DNA of 64,000 nt from Kribbella kalugense (lineage in GTDB: Bacteria; Actinomycetota; Actinomycetes; Propionibacteriales; Kribbellaceae). Under the pieces are notes generated by a model that had not been told where the DNA came from, searched no databases, and worked only from the letters and a program-made list of their open reading frames with translations. Position 1 is the stretch's first letter. Each line of letters opens with the position of its first letter. The stretch lies in assembly GCF_004365875.1 (NCBI RefSeq), contig NZ_SODF01000002.1, positions 1,986,971 through 2,050,970 on the forward strand. Reading direction: 5' to 3'. Positions 55,915 through 63,652 of this stretch are shown here, piece by piece. A program made the translations under genes and the position numbers.

Positions 55915-56546
55915 GGGATTCCTAGGTACTTGTGGGTCTGTAGGCTGAGTTGCCAGCGGGGGTTCTCCATGCAGAACTTGACCGCGAGTTCGGTGTTCAC
56001 CGCGAGGTCAGGTCCGTCCATCGGCTGGACTCGAAAGCTGGTGAAGTCGAGGTGCTCGAACGAGATCGGGTCGACGCCGGCCTGAGGTATGACGAACTTC
56101 AGTTCCTGGCCCCTGTGGACCACCAGTTGAGAGCCGATCTTCGGGCTCACGCACAACCAGTCGATCCCATTCGGCGGGCTGATGGTTCCGTTGGTCTCGA
56201 CGGCAACGTAGAACCCGCGAGTCTTGAGGGCATCGACGGCGACGTCATCGAGTTGCAGTAGTGGCTCGCCGCCGGTGAAGACGACCATCGGCCGCCCGCC
56301 GGAGACTGATGGCCACTTTGAAGAGATGGCCTCGGCCAAGCTGTCGGCATCCCGGAACTTTCCGCCGCCTTCGCCGTCGGTGCCTACGAAGTCCGTGTCG
56401 CAGAACTTGCAGATCGCACGATCTCGGTCCTTCTCGAGTCCAGTCCATAGGTTGCAGGAACTGAATCGGCAGAACACTGCTGGTCGCCCAGCGTGAGTGC
56501 CCTCGCCTTGAAGGGTGTAGAAGATCTCCTTGACCTTGTAGGTCAC
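55911..56546 (-). CDS. queE: 7-carboxy-7-deazaguanine synthase QueE (radical SAM)
   Basis: 211 residues from the GTG of VTYKVKEIFY with GGAG upstream; the longer frame into queC is ruled out by this. It has GEGTHAGRPAVFCRFSSCNL and the cluster spacing C-x14-C-x2-C (CNLWTGLEKDRDRAICKFC) of the compact QueE branch rather than C-x3-C-x2-C. VFTGGEPLLQLD and AVETNGT bind SAM. Ring contraction to 7-carboxy-7-deazaguanine. Overlaps queC and queD by 4 bp. Confidence 0.93.
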   Translation of the reverse strand: MTYKVKEIFYTLQGEGTHAGRPAVFCRFSSCNLWTGLEKDRDRAICKFCDTDFVGTDGEGGGKFRDADSLAEAISSKWPSVSGGRPMVVFTGGEPLLQLDDVAVDALKTRGFYVAVETNGTISPPNGIDWLCVSPKIGSQLVVHRGQELKFVIPQAGVDPISFEHLDFTSFRVQPMDGPDLAVNTELAVKFCMENPRWQLSLQTHKYLGIP

Positions 56547-57241
56547 GCGCCGGACTCCTGGTAACTGAGCGGATCCTCCATGCCTGCCTCCGCGAAGCCC
56601 TTCAAACGCAGCAGACATGAGTCGCAGTGCCCGCACGGGCGGCCGTCGGCGTCGGGGTCGTAGCAGGATGATGTAAGTGAGTAGTCAACGCCCAGGCGGG
56701 TGCCAACCTCGACGGTTTGCGCCTTGGTTAGCTCGATCAGGGGAGTATGAATCCTGAGGCGTTGTCCTTCAACGCCGGCCCGGGTCGCGAGGTTGGCCAT
56801 CTGCTCATATGCCGCGATGTACTCAGGACGGCAATCGGGGTAGCCCGAGTAGTCAAGAGCGCTGACACCGATGAAGATGTCGGTCGAGCCGACCACTTCC
56901 GCGTACGCGAGCGCGAACGACAGGAACACTGTGTTGCGCGCAGGCACGTAGGTGATCGGGATCTCGTCGTCTGCCAGCTCGTCTGTCGCGTCGTGCTTTG
57001 GCACATCGAGCTCGGCCGTCAGCGCGGACCCGCCGAATACTCTCAGATCGATGTCGCACACGACGTGCCGCTGCACCCCAGCAGCGAGAGCAACGCGGCG
57101 AGCCGCTTCGAGTTCGACCACGTGCCGCTGACCGTATCGGAAGCTCAGGGCATAGGGTTCGTAACCTTGGTCTTTCGCCATGGCGAGGACTGTGGTCGAG
57201 TCAAGGCCCCCGCTGAGCAGGACCACTGCCTTCTGGCTCAT
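56543..57241 (-). CDS. queC: 7-cyano-7-deazaguanine synthase QueC
   Basis: 232 residues from the ATG of MSQKAVVLLS, with GAGGTGG upstream. The PP-loop SGGLDSTT (about 10-17), RYGQRHVVELEAA, and YVPARNTVFLSFALAYAEV are characteristic. The C-terminal zinc knuckle is SCYDPDADGRPCGHCDSCLL. It makes preQ0 from 7-carboxy-7-deazaguanine with ATP and ammonia. First gene of the preQ0 operon, divergent from dpdC. Confidence 0.95.
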   Translation of the reverse strand: MSQKAVVLLSGGLDSTTVLAMAKDQGYEPYALSFRYGQRHVVELEAARRVALAAGVQRHVVCDIDLRVFGGSALTAELDVPKHDATDELADDEIPITYVPARNTVFLSFALAYAEVVGSTDIFIGVSALDYSGYPDCRPEYIAAYEQMANLATRAGVEGQRLRIHTPLIELTKAQTVEVGTRLGVDYSLTSSCYDPDADGRPCGHCDSCLLRLKGFAEAGMEDPLSYQESGA

Positions 57242-57342
57242 CAGCCCACCTCTCAATCGTGTACGTTCTGGCAGATACACACTAGGATTAACTGCAACCT
57301 ACAGTACCTGCAACTGGACGACAGTTTTCTTACTGAGGGGTC
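57242..57342. promoter_or_regulatory. Divergent promoter region between queC and dpdC
   Basis: The 101-bp gap serves both the preQ0 synthesis operon and the modification operon. It contains a direct repeat CTGCAAC at 57292-57298 and 57308-57314 (16-bp spacing) and the AT-rich patch CACACTAGGATTAACTG. GAGGGG at about 57335 serves dpdC. A shared regulator binding the repeat is possible; no regulator gene is in the cluster. Confidence 0.45.
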
Positions 57343-58215
57343 ATGTCGCGACAGAAACTGACGATCGTAGTCACCTGCACCGATCGCAAGGTAACCGCGG
57401 CGCAGCCTGCCCTCACGGCCCGAACCCTTCCTCAGGGGACGGTGCAGGCCAGGGTCCGGGAGTGGCGCAGGCGGCTGAGCCGAGAGCAAGGGACCATGCG
57501 CCTGACCGACCTCTACTCTGGAGAGTCATGGACGCAGGTGAAGCGGCTCGTAGCGACTGCCCGTTCCACCGGCTACGCCCCGGATGTGTTTGTCGCCTCT
57601 GCTGGCGTTGGACTCCGTCGCATTGACGAACTCTCCCCGCCGTACGCCGCTACTTTTAGCGTCGGCCATGCAGACTCTGTTGCCCCCTCAGTCGACGAGG
57701 CGCGGACGTGGTGGTCCGGACTTCCCCACACCGCCACGCCAGAGGCCCTCCATCCATCGATCTGGGTGTTGTCGGAGGCGTATTCGCGAGTCCTCGCACA
57801 TACGCTGACGTTGATTGAGCCTGGGGCCGTTGCAGTCGTCTTCGGTGGCTCATCTAACGTGCCCGATGAGGTACGCGTCCCCGCTGATCGTGGGCTGCGA
57901 CGCGCGCTTGGCGGCACGGTCATGAGTCTCAACGTTCGTATGGCCACTCGTTGGCTAGAAATCGCGGAGGGCCAGGCGCTCGCAGGCGAGCGAACGCGCC
58001 TGGCGTGGGAGGAGTGGTCCCGCCGCGAGCGACACGCGGAGCGATACGATCGAAAGCCGCTTTCTGACGACGCTGTGCGTGAGTTCATAGCGAACCTGGC
58101 CAAACTTGAACCAGGTGTCTCAAAGACGCGCGCCCTCGGGACGCTGAGGAACTCGGGGATGGCCTGCGAGCAACGTAGGTTCGCAACGCTCTTTTCGGAG
58201 GTTGTGAAGCGATGA
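57343..58215 (+). CDS. dpdC: DpdC-like: YaaA/DUF6884-type nucleoside-processing protein
   Basis: 290 residues. The N-terminal half is of the YaaA/DUF6884 type: TIVVTCTDRK at the start (Cys-Thr), LTDLYSGESWTQVKRLVATA and VFVASAGVGLRRIDELSPPY. The C-terminal helical half (SDDAVREFIANLAKLEPGVS) is cluster-specific. In the described Dpd systems DpdC turns the inserted preQ0 base into its amide (dADG). The Cys near residue 11 is a candidate active-site residue. First gene of the modification operon, overlapping dpdB by 4 bp. Confidence 0.68.
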   Translation: MSRQKLTIVVTCTDRKVTAAQPALTARTLPQGTVQARVREWRRRLSREQGTMRLTDLYSGESWTQVKRLVATARSTGYAPDVFVASAGVGLRRIDELSPPYAATFSVGHADSVAPSVDEARTWWSGLPHTATPEALHPSIWVLSEAYSRVLAHTLTLIEPGAVAVVFGGSSNVPDEVRVPADRGLRRALGGTVMSLNVRMATRWLEIAEGQALAGERTRLAWEEWSRRERHAERYDRKPLSDDAVREFIANLAKLEPGVSKTRALGTLRNSGMACEQRRFATLFSEVVKR

Positions 58216-59348
58216 CCGAACCGCAATGGCTGGAACGGCGCGCGCTCAAGGTCTTGCAGAGTGACGACACGCCGCTGTACCTCTTCACGCTCGCCGCTGA
58301 AGAGGTGGATCTGGTTGCAGACGTCGCACGGATCGGCCGCGACGAAGCGGGCAAGTTGATCGGCTACCAGCGGCCCGAGAAGCGGAAGCACGTCAAGCAG
58401 ATCCAGGACTATCTAGACTCCGCGCATCCGTTGTTCCCGAACGGACTCATCCTTGCGTTGCCGCCTGAGGTCAAGTTCAAGTCCAGCCGCGGTCCGTCGA
58501 CCAGCGACGGGCTCGCGATCTCCGGAACCCTGGAGATCCCGATCGCGTCGGACGCCGACGGGCCGAGGCCGGCGTGGATCGTTGACGGCCAACAACGCAG
58601 CCTGGCTCTCGCTCGGACAAAGAATCGCCGAATGCCGGTACCCGTCGCTGGATTCGTCACTCCAAGCCTCGAACTTCAGCGTGAGCAGTTCCTTCGGGTC
58701 AACACGGTCCAACCGCTGCCGATAGGTCTCGTTACGGAGCTTCTTCCGGAGATTGCGCGCGTACCATCCGCGCGCATGGCGACGCGACAACTGCCCTCGG
58801 CCCTTGTGGACATGCTCAATCAGGATCGCGAGTCGCCGTTTCAAGGCATCATTCGACGTGCGTCAACCACCTCCGACGACAAAAAGTCCACTTACGTGAC
58901 CGATACCAGCCTCGTCGAAGCAATTCGCGAGTCGCTCGAGTCGCCGTCGGGAGTGCTGTTCCCCTATCGAAACATCGCCACAGGAACTACTGACACTCAG
59001 GGCATCCGACGTCTCCTACTGTCCTACTGGACCGCCGTACGCGAGACGTTCCCGTCGGCCTGGAACAAGCCCGCGACGCAGAGTCGACTCATGCATGGCG
59101 TCGGAATCCGCGCCATGGGACGACTGATGGACCGCGTGATGACTCACGTGCGCGACGATGATCCGCAGGCTACGCAGCGCGCGACCGATGAACTCCGACT
59201 CATTGCGTCAAGGTGTCGGTGGACTAGCGGAACGTGGGAGGATCTGGGCTTGGCTTGGGACGAACTTCAGAACACGCCTCGCCACATCAGTGCGCTGTCC
59301 AACCATCTCGTCCGGATCTACCTAGCTGAGCGGACGGGACCACGGTGA
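58212..59348 (+). CDS. dpdB: DpdB paralogue 1: DGQHR-type (ParB/sulfiredoxin-like) ATPase
   Basis: 378 residues. The core motif WIVDGQQRSLALARTKNRRM (DGQQR at about 124-128) marks the DGQHR fold shared by DndB and DpdB. Other shared phrases: LIGYQRPEKRKHVKQIQDYL, FPNGLILALPP, REQFLRVNTVQPLPIGLVTE. DpdB needs ATP and works with DpdA to install preQ0 in DNA. It overlaps dpdC and dpdA by 4 bp. A second copy follows dpdA. Confidence 0.82.
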   Translation: MTEPQWLERRALKVLQSDDTPLYLFTLAAEEVDLVADVARIGRDEAGKLIGYQRPEKRKHVKQIQDYLDSAHPLFPNGLILALPPEVKFKSSRGPSTSDGLAISGTLEIPIASDADGPRPAWIVDGQQRSLALARTKNRRMPVPVAGFVTPSLELQREQFLRVNTVQPLPIGLVTELLPEIARVPSARMATRQLPSALVDMLNQDRESPFQGIIRRASTTSDDKKSTYVTDTSLVEAIRESLESPSGVLFPYRNIATGTTDTQGIRRLLLSYWTAVRETFPSAWNKPATQSRLMHGVGIRAMGRLMDRVMTHVRDDDPQATQRATDELRLIASRCRWTSGTWEDLGLAWDELQNTPRHISALSNHLVRIYLAERTGPR

Positions 59349-60577
59349 AGTTCTACTTTCCCGACAGCCAGGACCTCGTGAGCCCGACTTACGACTTCAT
59401 GCGAGACGAGTACGTCGCGCATCGCGTCCGGCAACGGGATGACCGGTACGCGCATGAAGTGCTCGAGTCGGCGCCGTATCACGGGGTCTTGGTCAGTAAG
59501 TCCATCGTCGATGGTTCCATCAAGGGCGCGGGCAAGTACTCGGCAGCACAGCGTGCACGCATCTACAGGATGGGGGTCCGGCGCTTCTTTCGTCTGCCGG
59601 ACACCGTTGAAACGCTGGGCGACAACGGGGCCTTCAACTACGTAGATGAGGAAGTGCCACCGGTCACGGCTGAGCAAACACTCGACTTCTACGACGAGTG
59701 CGGGTTCGATGCAGGCATCAGCACCGATCACATAATCTTCGGATATGAACCCGACGCAGGCGAGTCTGAAGTAGAACCTCAGTGGGCAGAGCGGCGACGG
59801 TTGACCCTCCGCCTCGCGGAGCAATTCATCAATGCAACTCGCGAACGGCGCACTAGCGTGCGACCAGTCGGCGCCGCACAGGGTTGGAGTCCTGCCAGTT
59901 TTGCAGACAGCGTGCATGCCCTCCAGGACATGGGATACGAGCGGATTGCGCTGGGTGGGATGGTCCCGCTCAAGACCGCCCAGATCTTGGAATGCCTCAC
60001 GCAGATTTTCGACGTACTCAAGCCGGAGACAGAACTTCACTTGCTCGGGATTACGCGCGTCGACTCGATGGACAAGTTCGCTGCTCTGGGAGTCACCAGT
60101 TTCGACAGCACCTCAGCCTTCCGGCAAGCATTCATGGATGATCGAAACAACTACCACACTAAAGACCGCGCGTATGTCGCCATCAGGGTGCCTCAGGTCG
60201 ACGGAAACCCAACGCTCAAACGCGCGATACTCGCTGGATCGGTCAGCCAGAGGGACGCCATGAGCGCAGAACGCGAGGCTCTGACCGCGTTGCGGTCATA
60301 TGACGGATCGACGGCCACTCGAGTAGGGTGCCTGGATGCGCTCGGGGCGTACGAGTCAGTGTGTCAAACAAAGAAGTCGTACCTGACTGCCTACGAGGAG
60401 ACGTTGGAAGCAGCGCCTTGGACTCGGTGTCCATGCAATCTCTGCCAGCAGCATGGAGTCGAGATTGCGATCTTTCGCGGCACCGAGCGCAACAAGCGCC
60501 GGGGCTTTCACAACATGTCAGTGCTCGCGCAGCAGATGAGTGCGTTGAAGGCCACACGAGGAGATGCTGATGGCTGA
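59345..60577 (+). CDS. dpdA: DpdA: DNA-guanine transglycosylase
   Basis: 410 residues, GTG start. TGT-like barrel: GVLVSKSIVDGSIKGAGKYS, DAGISTDHIIFGYEP (Asp as nucleophile candidate), RPVGAAQGWSPASFADSV, YERIALGGMVPLKTAQILEC, HLLGITRVDS. The zinc site is CPCNLCQQHG with a distal His (RGFHNMSVL) near the end. DpdA swaps guanine for preQ0 in DNA. It sits between the two dpdB genes and overlaps both (4 bp upstream, 8 bp downstream). Confidence 0.88.
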   Translation: MKFYFPDSQDLVSPTYDFMRDEYVAHRVRQRDDRYAHEVLESAPYHGVLVSKSIVDGSIKGAGKYSAAQRARIYRMGVRRFFRLPDTVETLGDNGAFNYVDEEVPPVTAEQTLDFYDECGFDAGISTDHIIFGYEPDAGESEVEPQWAERRRLTLRLAEQFINATRERRTSVRPVGAAQGWSPASFADSVHALQDMGYERIALGGMVPLKTAQILECLTQIFDVLKPETELHLLGITRVDSMDKFAALGVTSFDSTSAFRQAFMDDRNNYHTKDRAYVAIRVPQVDGNPTLKRAILAGSVSQRDAMSAEREALTALRSYDGSTATRVGCLDALGAYESVCQTKKSYLTAYEETLEAAPWTRCPCNLCQQHGVEIAIFRGTERNKRRGFHNMSVLAQQMSALKATRGDADG

Positions 60578-61673
60578 TCGGTACGAGATTCGGCTTCCCG
60601 CGTTGCGGATCCGCCAGGGAGAAGAGTTCATCTACACGTTCGGGGTCGATGGCAAGCGGATCCACGACTTCACGACTGTCAGCAGAGTCCACCGCGATGA
60701 CATCGACCTGCGCGGATATCAGCGCCCTGAGGTCTTGAGTCATATCCGCGCGATCCGGCGCTATCTTGAAGCAGACGGGGCGATGCTGCCGAACGCGATT
60801 GTGCTCGCCTTCGACGACCGCGTTACCTTCGAGCCGATCCGCTCGAAGAGTCCGGTGGACTACGTGGCAGTTGGTCAACTCGTGATCCCGGTTGACGAGT
60901 CGCTTCCGGAGGAAGCCAAGCCAGCTTGGCTCGTCGACGGCCAGCAACGAAGCGCGGCGATCAGAGATGCGGATTTGGCCGAGTTTCCGGTTGCTGCCGT
61001 CGGTTTCATTGCGCGCGGAGAAGCCGAACAGCGATCACAGTTCATCTTGGTCAACAACACCAAGCCGCTCCCGAAGGGGCTGATCCATGAACTCTTGCCT
61101 GACACAAAGGGCCAACTCCCGACGGCGTACGCCCGAAAGCAGTTGCCGGCGCAGGTCCTCGCGAGATTGAACTTCGGCGATCGAGCTGCCGGCGAGCCGT
61201 TCGCAGCACGAATCGCAACCCCGACCATGGCGAACGGCTACATCAAGGACAACAGCGTTCTCAAGATGGTCGAAAACAGCCTCTACGACGGTGCCCTCTA
61301 CCAGTACAGGAATCCCGAGGACGGCACAGGCGACATCGACCAGATAGTGCTGCACCTGAACTACTTCTGGACCATCGTTCAGGTGACTTTTCCGGATGCT
61401 TGGGAGCTCCCTCCCACGAAGTCGAGACTCACCCACGGTGCGGGCATCCAGGCCATGGGCTATGTCATGGACGCCCTCACGGATGGCGTTCCGACGCGCA
61501 AACTGTCGGGTCTCAAGCTCGAATCGAAGGTTGCGGAACTTCGCGAGCACTGCGCATGGACGTCCGGAACATGGGACTTCGGACCGGACCAAACCCGGCG
61601 ATGGAATGGCATCCAGAACACGCCCAACGACGTCCGCTTGCTGACGAGCCACCTCCTGCGCGCCGTTAGGTGA
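60570..61673 (+). CDS. dpdB: DpdB paralogue 2: DGQHR-type protein
   Basis: 367 residues from the ATG at 60570, chosen for the GGAG six bases upstream (an ATG two codons earlier is possible). WLVDGQQRSAAIRDADLAEF (about 119) again shows the DGQQR motif, with DLRGYQRPEVLSHIRAIRRY, MLPNAIVLAF and FILVNNTKPLPKGLIHELLP matching paralogue 1 in order. C-terminal ends also align (WTSGTWDFG against WTSGTWEDLG). It may form a heteromer with paralogue 1 and DpdA. Confidence 0.82.
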   Translation: MADRYEIRLPALRIRQGEEFIYTFGVDGKRIHDFTTVSRVHRDDIDLRGYQRPEVLSHIRAIRRYLEADGAMLPNAIVLAFDDRVTFEPIRSKSPVDYVAVGQLVIPVDESLPEEAKPAWLVDGQQRSAAIRDADLAEFPVAAVGFIARGEAEQRSQFILVNNTKPLPKGLIHELLPDTKGQLPTAYARKQLPAQVLARLNFGDRAAGEPFAARIATPTMANGYIKDNSVLKMVENSLYDGALYQYRNPEDGTGDIDQIVLHLNYFWTIVQVTFPDAWELPPTKSRLTHGAGIQAMGYVMDALTDGVPTRKLSGLKLESKVAELREHCAWTSGTWDFGPDQTRRWNGIQNTPNDVRLLTSHLLRAVR

Positions 61674-61704
61674 TGTGGCCCGGCTCCTACCTGACCGCGC
61701 TCGG

Positions 61705-61730
61705 CCACGGCAAACCTCCGGTTGCCGCGG
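61705..61730 (+). terminator. Possible hairpin terminator after the dpd modification operon
   Basis: A hairpin with stem CCACGGCAA / TTGCCGCGG (one mismatch) around an 8-base loop begins 32 bp after the dpdB stop. There is no T tract, which is common in high-GC actinobacteria. Confidence 0.35.
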
Positions 61731-61898
61731 CTGCGCTACTCCCGCCGAGCCGGAGTAGAGGTCCCGCCTTTACTCAGCTCAATCGACAGAAGGCAATGAC
61801 TGTGTACGGTCACGGATACGACGTCCGGCGGTGTGAATCCGCAGGTCACGGGCGGTTTCGCCAATTGATGACAAACGATGAGTGCATTCTTGTCAGAG

Positions 61899-61928
61899 TC
61901 CGCGGGTTGTGGGTTCGAGTCCCACGGG
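61899..61928 (+). repeat. attR: copy of the tRNA-Lys 3' segment
   Basis: Identical over 30 bp to tRNA bases 12159-12188; after that it diverges (GGGCCTACCA against GGGGCCCACCA). The upstream half of the tRNA is absent, so this is an attachment-site remnant, not a second tRNA gene. Confidence 0.85.
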
Positions 61929-61936
61929 CCTACCAA

Positions 61937-62365
61937 ACCGCTGGTCAGGCGCGTATCGGTGCACTGGGACCGGACCTCCAGGTCAGCTTTTACTGAGCTA
62001 ATTGGCTGAGTCCGCCGCAGAGCGCCGGGGTGCCCGGCCACCGGGTTGGTGGTGTGCCTACGGCTTCCGGAGAGTCGACGATCGCTCGCCGTTGTGCGAC
62101 GCCTCGCATCGTTCTCGGGTTGGCCGATCTTCGGCTCGGCCGGGCGTTTAGCTCCCATCGACTGCCGACGGTGGATGGAGCGCCTTGAGTCGCCTCATAC
62201 GGGTGAGGTGGAGCTAAGTCGTACGAATCGGCCTAACATGGCGGCTCGGCTCGACATCCGTCGACTCGTGTTCTGATTGCTGCTCTACCGTATTGAGACG
62301 CCAGCGGGGGGTCGACCGAACCCCGGCGAGCTGGCTATCCGGTGGATCGCTGGGGGGAACCAGCT
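61937..62365. other. Non-coding gap right of attR
   Basis: About 430 bp with no supported gene. The last part should hold the promoter of the EcsC-like gene. I see nothing else of note. Confidence 0.4.
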
Positions 62366-63478
62366 ATGACCGAAACTCCGATTGGCGTGGGCGACTCCGA
62401 CGACGATGCCGCGCGAGCGGCCGTTGAGCGGGACCGGGACGAGCTGCGGGAGTTCGTCAAGGAGCTGAACGTCGACGACGTCAAGTCAGGCGACTGGTTC
62501 TCGAGGCTTGTCGCCCATGCTTTGAGCTCCTACTCCAACAAGGTCGACTGGCAGTACTTCCAGGAGAAGTACAAGGGTGTGCCCGCGGACGGCATCGTCA
62601 AACAACGGATCACGATGGCATCGCGGTACGCCGCGCTCGAAGGCGGGCTCTCCGCCGGGGCATATTCGGCAGCCGTCGCCGCCACCATCGGCAGCGTCGG
62701 CGGGGCGTCGCCGCTGACCCTGCCTGTCGCCGCTGTGACGTTCATGGTCGACCTCGCCTACATCACCCAGCTTCAGCTGCGCCTGGCCTATGACATCTCC
62801 GTGCTCTATCGGATCCCGCTGGATCTGGACGACCCCGACGACATGTGGAAGCTCATTCGCGTAGCTTTCACGATCAAGGCTGGGGAAGTCGCGCGGGAGG
62901 GCGTCACCAAATCTGTCCCGTTCGTCGTTCGCCCGTTGATCAAGCAGTTCTACGCCAAGAACGTCCTTGCCACGGCGAAAGCGCTTCCTGTCGTCGGGAA
63001 GTACCTGTTGCAACGAAATGCCATCAAGATCGGCATTCCCCTGGTCGGAATCCCACTCTCCGTCGTGCTGAACCGTTACACGACACTGGTCGCGGGTCTG
63101 CACGCGCAAGCCATCTTCCGTAACGAAGCCCGGGTGATCGAGCTGGCCGAGAGGCTGAGTAGCTCGAGCCGGTACCCGCAGCTGATGCTGTGGGTCGCGT
63201 GGCTCGTCATCACAGCGGACAAGATCAGCGACGACGAGACGCTGCTGATGAAGCACCTGGTGAGAGTCGTGCGCGATCAGCATCAAGTGGTCGACGAGCA
63301 GCTCGCCAACGTCATCGACATCGACCCCGGCGATGTGTGGAAACGTCTGGACGCCGAGTCCGGAGACCTGACCGAGCTCCTCGACGTCGCCGACCGGGTC
63401 GCCACCGTAGACGGCGACATCACCGCGCGGGAGAAAGAAGTCATTGCCGACCTTCGTTCTCGCTGTCGTCGAGCTTGA
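62366..63478 (+). CDS. EcsC/TerB-like membrane-associated protein
   Basis: 370 residues from the ATG of MTETPIGV, with a GGGGGGAA ribosome site. The middle part has EcsC-family character: ASRYAALEGGLSAGAYSAAV, PLTLPVAAVTFMVDLAYITQ (hydrophobic) and IKIGIPLVGIPLSVVLNRYT. The C-terminal ~120 residues (ADKISDDETLLMKHLVRVVR, ADRVATVDGDITAREKEVIA) look like a TerB-type helical acidic domain. Function unknown; TerB domains occur in stress and phage-resistance genes. It lies outside the att repeats and is probably chromosomal. Confidence 0.65.
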   Translation: MTETPIGVGDSDDDAARAAVERDRDELREFVKELNVDDVKSGDWFSRLVAHALSSYSNKVDWQYFQEKYKGVPADGIVKQRITMASRYAALEGGLSAGAYSAAVAATIGSVGGASPLTLPVAAVTFMVDLAYITQLQLRLAYDISVLYRIPLDLDDPDDMWKLIRVAFTIKAGEVAREGVTKSVPFVVRPLIKQFYAKNVLATAKALPVVGKYLLQRNAIKIGIPLVGIPLSVVLNRYTTLVAGLHAQAIFRNEARVIELAERLSSSSRYPQLMLWVAWLVITADKISDDETLLMKHLVRVVRDQHQVVDEQLANVIDIDPGDVWKRLDAESGDLTELLDVADRVATVDGDITAREKEVIADLRSRCRRA

Positions 63479-63652
63479 GGCAGCCTTGCGATGTTGTGTG
63501 ATCCTGGGCGGTCTGCCCCTGGCGCATGAGCTGTCCGGCGAGGTAGTAGTCGACCGCCGCACAACCACCGGGTCAGAAGGCGGTGCCGGCCGGGCCGCGC
63601 CGTCGATGGTCGGCGGTGACCAGGCGCCTCCTTCAGCGGCCTGGAACGGGCT

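Larger units (their letters stand above)
12159..61928. mobile_element. Integrative element inserted in tRNA-Lys, about 49.8 kb
   Basis: It is bounded by direct repeats of the tRNA-Lys 3' end, with a tyrosine integrase 1.6 kb inside the left boundary. Cargo: an IS481 element, CHAT/TIR/STAND genes, a HEPN plus helicase-nuclease operon, a stretch of pseudogenes, and a complete Dpd DNA-modification and restriction cluster. No replication, conjugation or excisionase gene is recognisable, so it may depend on a helper for transfer or be immobilised. It is best described as a defence island carried on an integrative element. Confidence 0.8.

Noticed and set aside
61890..61936. Second tRNA-Lys gene
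   Set aside because: Only the 3' half is present; the 5' acceptor, D arm and anticodon loop are missing, so it is an att remnant.
61670..61996. 108-residue frame overlapping attR
   Set aside because: No ribosome site, no domain, and it runs through the tRNA-derived repeat.
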